DNA of 9,930 bases from an uncultured Prevotella sp. (GTDB lineage: Bacteria; Bacteroidota; Bacteroidia; Bacteroidales; Bacteroidaceae): NCBI GenBank assembly GCA_905210845.1, contig CAJLYG010000113.1:1-9930 (forward strand), written 5' to 3'. Positions within the stretch are counted from its first letter, which is position 1. The number at the start of each line of letters is the position of its first letter. Below are positions 6,770-9,930 of the stretch, one piece after another. The translations under genes were made by a program, and so were the position numbers. The notes beneath the pieces were generated by a model. The model did no database searches, was not told the origin of the DNA, and worked only from the letters and a program-made list of their open reading frames with translations.

Positions 6770-6810
6770 GCGAGCAGCTGGATAAAGTAATGGGCTAAGC
6801 GAACCCTTCG
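6751..6810. repeat. Short direct repeat, two copies
   Basis: GCGAACCCATTCG (6751-6763) and GCGAACCCTTCG (6799-6810) are the same apart from one inserted A and lie 48 bases apart. Each can fold into a mini-hairpin with a CGAA/TTCG stem. It could be a pair of protein-binding sites or a remnant of duplication; chance is not excluded. Confidence 0.35.
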
Positions 6811-6811
6811 A

Positions 6812-6859
6812 TCTAAAATAAAAAGCAACGGGGGTGCACCTATCAACGGATGCGCCCCC
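6812..6859 (-). terminator. Rho-independent terminator of the receptor-lipoprotein unit
   Basis: On the minus strand the stem GGGGGCGCA (6851-6859) pairs with TGCACCCCC (6830-6838), nine pairs including one G-T, around a 12-base loop. It is followed by GTTGCTTTTTATTTTAG, a T-rich tail. It begins 22 bases after the lipoprotein stop codon and so closes that operon. Confidence 0.85.
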
Positions 6860-6880
6860 TCTCCTTATTGCTAAAAGTAC

Positions 6881-8407
6881 TTAGTATGAAGCATTTTCCG
6901 GATCAAATTCCGTCCATCCACTCAACCAGTTGTCATTAGCGCCAAAGGCACCAACGTAGTTGACCTGCGTAAACCAACTGTCAAGGCCAGTGAAAGACGC
7001 TGCACCTAACAACGGACTGTTTGCCAATGGCGTATAGCCATCCGTCCCTACGAGAGCAGACCAGTCGGTATAGACCTTATTTCCTGTCTGCTTGGTAAAG
7101 AATGTACTGGAGAATGACTTCTGGGTAGTATCATAGATAGGCTGTGATTTGCTGTCGTAGCCTGTTACCAACACATCATCATAGCTTTTGTTGGCATCAC
7201 TGCCCGTGACGCCCATGCCTGCGAAGAAGATATTCTGCAGTTTCAACAGACCAGAGGTAGCAGCTCCCTGCGTGTCTCCCTTTTGGTTATCAAGGATCAA
7301 GCCAATAGGATAGCCAATGGCGAGCGTATTATAGCAGTTCAGGCGACTGTTCCGGCGAATCTGCATGGCAGACTGGAACTTGCCAAGAGCAGAACCATTA
7401 TTAGGATAAACGGAACCTCCATTGATATAATCTGTGGTGTTTTGGAAACCAGCATTGAAGCGCGGACCTACGAAGGTGATATTCGAGAACGTGCAAGTCG
7501 TGAAAGGAGACACTGCAGAACCATCTGCACAGTTATCGCTTTCGAAGCCATTGCTCTGGCTGGCATCCGCAATCTTCGGGTCGCGAACGATCAAGGCGAA
7601 CTGCACCTTGCCATGATAACCATTATCCGTATCTAAGTCATCGTCCCAGCCCCGATAAGCAACCAAGTACTTGGCGTTGACGGCACCACCGAACCATTCA
7701 TAGCTATCATCATTAGAATAAGAAACCTGGATATGGTCAATCTGGGTGCCAGAGCCAACGGAACCAAAGGTCAGACCATTGATTTCCTTATCTTTCTCAA
7801 AAGGATATCCTGCGAACTCGATACGCACATAGCTCAAAGCACCAGATGAATCACTATCATCGTTGCCACCGTGCTTGGTACGCGGACCACCCTCTATCTG
7901 CATTTCCGTCTGGTTATTAGTAGCCTTTCCACAAAGGATGATGCCACCCCAGTCACCCGGCTTACGACTGCCTGCTGCCTGTGCGGAAGTGAAGACGATC
8001 GGCTCCGAGGCAGTACCCTTGGCAACCAGTTTGCCACCACGCTCAGCAATAATGGCTGCCTTGGTAGCCTTGTCACCCTTAATGATCGTGCCCGGCTCTA
8101 TCGTCAGTGTGGCACCGTTAGCTATATAAACCCATCCTTTTAGGGTGTATGTTCCCTTTTTCAAAGTCTGATTGCCTGTGAAGACGAATTCCTGGTCGCC
8201 ATTTCCGATCTCCTTCCCTGAGGGATCATCCTTTCCATTCGTGAAAAGGATGTGATCGCAAGCTTTCAGGCCACCATCCGTAGTCCATGTGTATGCATCA
8301 CTGGTTTTTCCATTGTCTGTAGTCGTGTCATCTGAACTACTACATGCCGTAAAGGCTGCTGCAATAGCAAGGATGCTCAAGCATCCCAAAAAATTCATTT
8401 TGTTCAT
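6881..8407 (-). CDS. Surface lipoprotein with right-handed beta-helix, function unknown
   Basis: Predicted outer-membrane lipoprotein of 508 residues. The signal peptide MNKMNFLGCLSILAIAAAFTAC ends at lipobox Cys22, and the following SSSDD resembles the signal that sends Bacteroidota lipoproteins to the cell surface. The mature part has parallel beta-helix coils: GWVYIANGATLTIEPGTIIKG (about 91-111), AAIIAERGGKLVAKGTASEP (117-136), GDWGGIILCG (151-160), SYVRIEFAG (192-200) and later similar turns. The Asp-rich RGWDDDLDTDNG (252-263) may bind calcium. No catalytic residues of pectate lyases or other beta-helix enzymes can be recognised. It lies 34 bases downstream of a TonB-dependent receptor and is followed by a terminator, so the two probably act as a ligand-capture and import pair. 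The Met at 8407 gives a proper signal peptide; reading from 8548 would overlap the receptor gene and put 47 residues before it. Confidence 0.85.
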   Translation of the reverse strand: MNKMNFLGCLSILAIAAAFTACSSSDDTTTDNGKTSDAYTWTTDGGLKACDHILFTNGKDDPSGKEIGNGDQEFVFTGNQTLKKGTYTLKGWVYIANGATLTIEPGTIIKGDKATKAAIIAERGGKLVAKGTASEPIVFTSAQAAGSRKPGDWGGIILCGKATNNQTEMQIEGGPRTKHGGNDDSDSSGALSYVRIEFAGYPFEKDKEINGLTFGSVGSGTQIDHIQVSYSNDDSYEWFGGAVNAKYLVAYRGWDDDLDTDNGYHGKVQFALIVRDPKIADASQSNGFESDNCADGSAVSPFTTCTFSNITFVGPRFNAGFQNTTDYINGGSVYPNNGSALGKFQSAMQIRRNSRLNCYNTLAIGYPIGLILDNQKGDTQGAATSGLLKLQNIFFAGMGVTGSDANKSYDDVLVTGYDSKSQPIYDTTQKSFSSTFFTKQTGNKVYTDWSALVGTDGYTPLANSPLLGAASFTGLDSWFTQVNYVGAFGANDNWLSGWTEFDPENASY

Positions 8408-8441
8408 TGTTATTGTTTTGTTAGACATCAAAAAATACATC

Positions 8442-9930
8442 TTAGAATTTGTACACTGCTTGTAATGTGATATTCCGACCGGGGTCATAGCAGCGCGTGA
8501 TCTGGTCGATCGTCTTGTGCGTCCCATTGCTATATGTGACATGGGCAAACTGCTTATAGTAGACTTTCTGGTCGAGGAGGTCGCGAATGCCCGCCTTCAG
8601 TTCCCAATGGCGACCCATTTTCTTAGATGCCGTCAGGTCGAAGACGTCGCGAGGCATCTCATAGCTGTCCGGAACACGAGCATTCTCATCATCTCCCGTC
8701 GTGCCCTCGCTTCTGCCCACGCCGATAATACGCTTGCCGATTCTGTTGTAAAGCAAGGCGATATCAAGTTTCAGACGTTCATTCTTGTAGAAGATCCCTG
8801 TATTGATCAGGTAAGGAGATTGTCCCTGCATCGGACGATTCTCCTGACGGGAGCCAGCATCGAAGTGGACACGACTCTTGATAAGGGCTCCATTGAATGA
8901 GAAGCTGAAGCCTGGAAGTCCCAGAAAGCTGAGGTCCTTGCGGACATCCAGTTCCAAACCATAGTTATTAGCACTTTTCGCATTTTCGTAAGAATAAATC
9001 AAGTCCGTTCCTCCTGCTACCGTGTACGTCCATTCGATGGGTGAATTGAAATGCTTATAGAAAGCGGCGAGAGAGATCATCTCACCCCGGGAAGGATAGA
9101 ATTCATACCTTAGGTCGATATTGTCGATATAGCAGTTCTTGAGTTCCGTATTGCCCTGCACGCTTGAGGCAAGGTCGAAATCATAGAAAACGGAAGAGGA
9201 AACCTCACGGAATTCTGGTCGGTTGATGCTTCGCCCATAGGAGGCACGGATCTGGTTCTTGTCATCCAACACGTAGGTTACGCTGGCTGACGGGAACAGG
9301 TCATCAGTCTTATAATGGCGTGAGGACTCGCTCTTCTCTGTATCTCGTGTATTGGAGATCAACTCCATGTCATTATGTTCAAAGCGGACACCGGCGAGGA
9401 TGCCCAGTTTGCCAAAGGGGAGAGACGCCGTCAGGTATCCTGCGCCCAATGTATTGTGCCCGCGATAGTCGTTTCGCATCTGCAACTGTTCCAGTAAATA
9501 CAGGCGGTCGGCACCAAAATACTCGCTTGAGCTGAGCAGGGTCGGGATGTCCTCATGCTGGAATCCTGCAGGAAGCGTATTGTTGTATACGTTCCAGTTG
9601 TAAATAAAATTACGCGTCTGGTAGTTGCGGCTACGGTACTCCCCATAGGCGCCAGCCTTGAGATAAGGGTTCCAAGAGCCGAAATGGAAGTCATGGCGGT
9701 CGTTGACATTAGCCGAGATGATATGCTCATCCAGTTGTGTCCACTCCCGGGATATGTCGTTTCCGGTGCTCAAGGCGAAAGTGCCACTTTCGAGAGCATC
9801 GTCGGTGAGGTATCTACGACGGTCAGGAAGATGGCGGTTAGCATACGCATACCCGACACTCCAGTCAAGGGCATCGCCAGTAAAGGTATGCTTACCGGTC
9901 AACTGACCGTTATAGGTGGTGCGCGAGCGA
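8442..9930 (-). CDS. TonB-dependent outer-membrane receptor, C-terminal part (cut by window edge)
   Basis: About 495 residues of the beta-barrel of a TonB-dependent receptor; signal peptide, plug and start lie beyond 9930. The frame stays open to the window end (SRTTYNGQLTGKHTFTGD). Alternating strand patterns run throughout, for example DWSVGYAYANRHLPDRRRYL, LGAGYLTASLPFGKLGILAG and IRASYGRSINRPEFREVSSS, the last being a segment common in this receptor class. It ends in NITLQAVYKF with a C-terminal Phe, the barrel-assembly signature. It is more similar in style to the outer-membrane beta-barrel family receptors than to SusC. It would import whatever the downstream beta-helix lipoprotein binds. 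The substrate cannot be deduced from the visible part. Confidence 0.92.
   Translation of the reverse strand, partial: RSRTTYNGQLTGKHTFTGDALDWSVGYAYANRHLPDRRRYLTDDALESGTFALSTGNDISREWTQLDEHIISANVNDRHDFHFGSWNPYLKAGAYGEYRSRNYQTRNFIYNWNVYNNTLPAGFQHEDIPTLLSSSEYFGADRLYLLEQLQMRNDYRGHNTLGAGYLTASLPFGKLGILAGVRFEHNDMELISNTRDTEKSESSRHYKTDDLFPSASVTYVLDDKNQIRASYGRSINRPEFREVSSSVFYDFDLASSVQGNTELKNCYIDNIDLRYEFYPSRGEMISLAAFYKHFNSPIEWTYTVAGGTDLIYSYENAKSANNYGLELDVRKDLSFLGLPGFSFSFNGALIKSRVHFDAGSRQENRPMQGQSPYLINTGIFYKNERLKLDIALLYNRIGKRIIGVGRSEGTTGDDENARVPDSYEMPRDVFDLTASKKMGRHWELKAGIRDLLDQKVYYKQFAHVTYSNGTHKTIDQITRCYDPGRNITLQAVYKF

Larger units (their letters stand above)
6622..6811. other. Intergenic stretch without a gene
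   Basis: The 328 bases between the alpha-galactosidase start and the beta-helix lipoprotein stop hold no plausible coding region. Besides the promoter box and the terminator listed separately, this middle part contains a bulged stem-loop and a short direct repeat. The remainder shows nothing recognisable. Confidence 0.6.

Noticed and set aside
8408..8548. Longer reading of the lipoprotein gene starting at 8548
   Set aside because: It would overlap the receptor coding sequence by more than 100 bases and place 47 non-homologous residues before an excellent lipoprotein signal peptide.
6881..9930. Classic SusC/SusD polysaccharide utilization pair
   Set aside because: The lipoprotein has beta-helix coils and none of the SusD helical-repeat features, and no sensor-regulator or polysaccharide enzyme is in the same unit.

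Overview
The window looks like a piece of a Bacteroidota chromosome, most likely order Bacteroidales and close to Prevotella. Four things point there: promoters of the TTTG / TAnnTTTG type in place of the usual -35/-10 boxes, no clear Shine-Dalgarno sequences, two TonB-dependent outer-membrane receptors (one with an N-terminal carboxypeptidase-regulatory-like domain), and a lipoprotein whose cysteine is followed by Ser and Asp residues. All genes but one lie on the minus strand. No RNA gene, CRISPR array, insertion sequence or transposase was seen.

Left end (1-1900): a putative polyamine pair, agmatine deiminase (346-1464) followed after 33 bases by an N-carbamoylputrescine amidase (1-312, cut by the window edge). 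Together they would convert agmatine to putrescine. The last 12 or so codons visible in the amidase leave the family pattern and may mark a chimeric or rearranged end. Divergent from this pair is a small MGMT/Atl-like alkylguanine-repair protein (1568-1894). The 103-base spacer between them carries promoter elements on both strands and a perfect 12-base palindrome.

Middle (1922-5262): a TAnnTTTG promoter with a well-spaced TTTG element drives a YfcE-like metallophosphoesterase (4644-5183). It is followed closely by a small His/Cys-rich membrane protein (4267-4620) and a full-length TonB-dependent receptor (1922-4222). The last two look like a transition-metal handling or uptake pair and may be transcribed together with the phosphoesterase.

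Right part (5326-9930): a secreted GH27 alpha-galactosidase (5326-6552) with its own likely promoter; a 328-base intergenic stretch containing that promoter, a bulged stem-loop, a short direct repeat and a strong terminator; then a two-gene unit made of a TonB-dependent receptor (8442 to the window end, N-terminus missing) and a predicted surface lipoprotein with a right-handed beta-helix (6881-8407). That unit ends at the terminator. It resembles a SusC/SusD arrangement in layout, but the lipoprotein is a beta-helix protein and not a SusD-type helical-repeat protein. It is the best candidate here for a poorly described uptake system.
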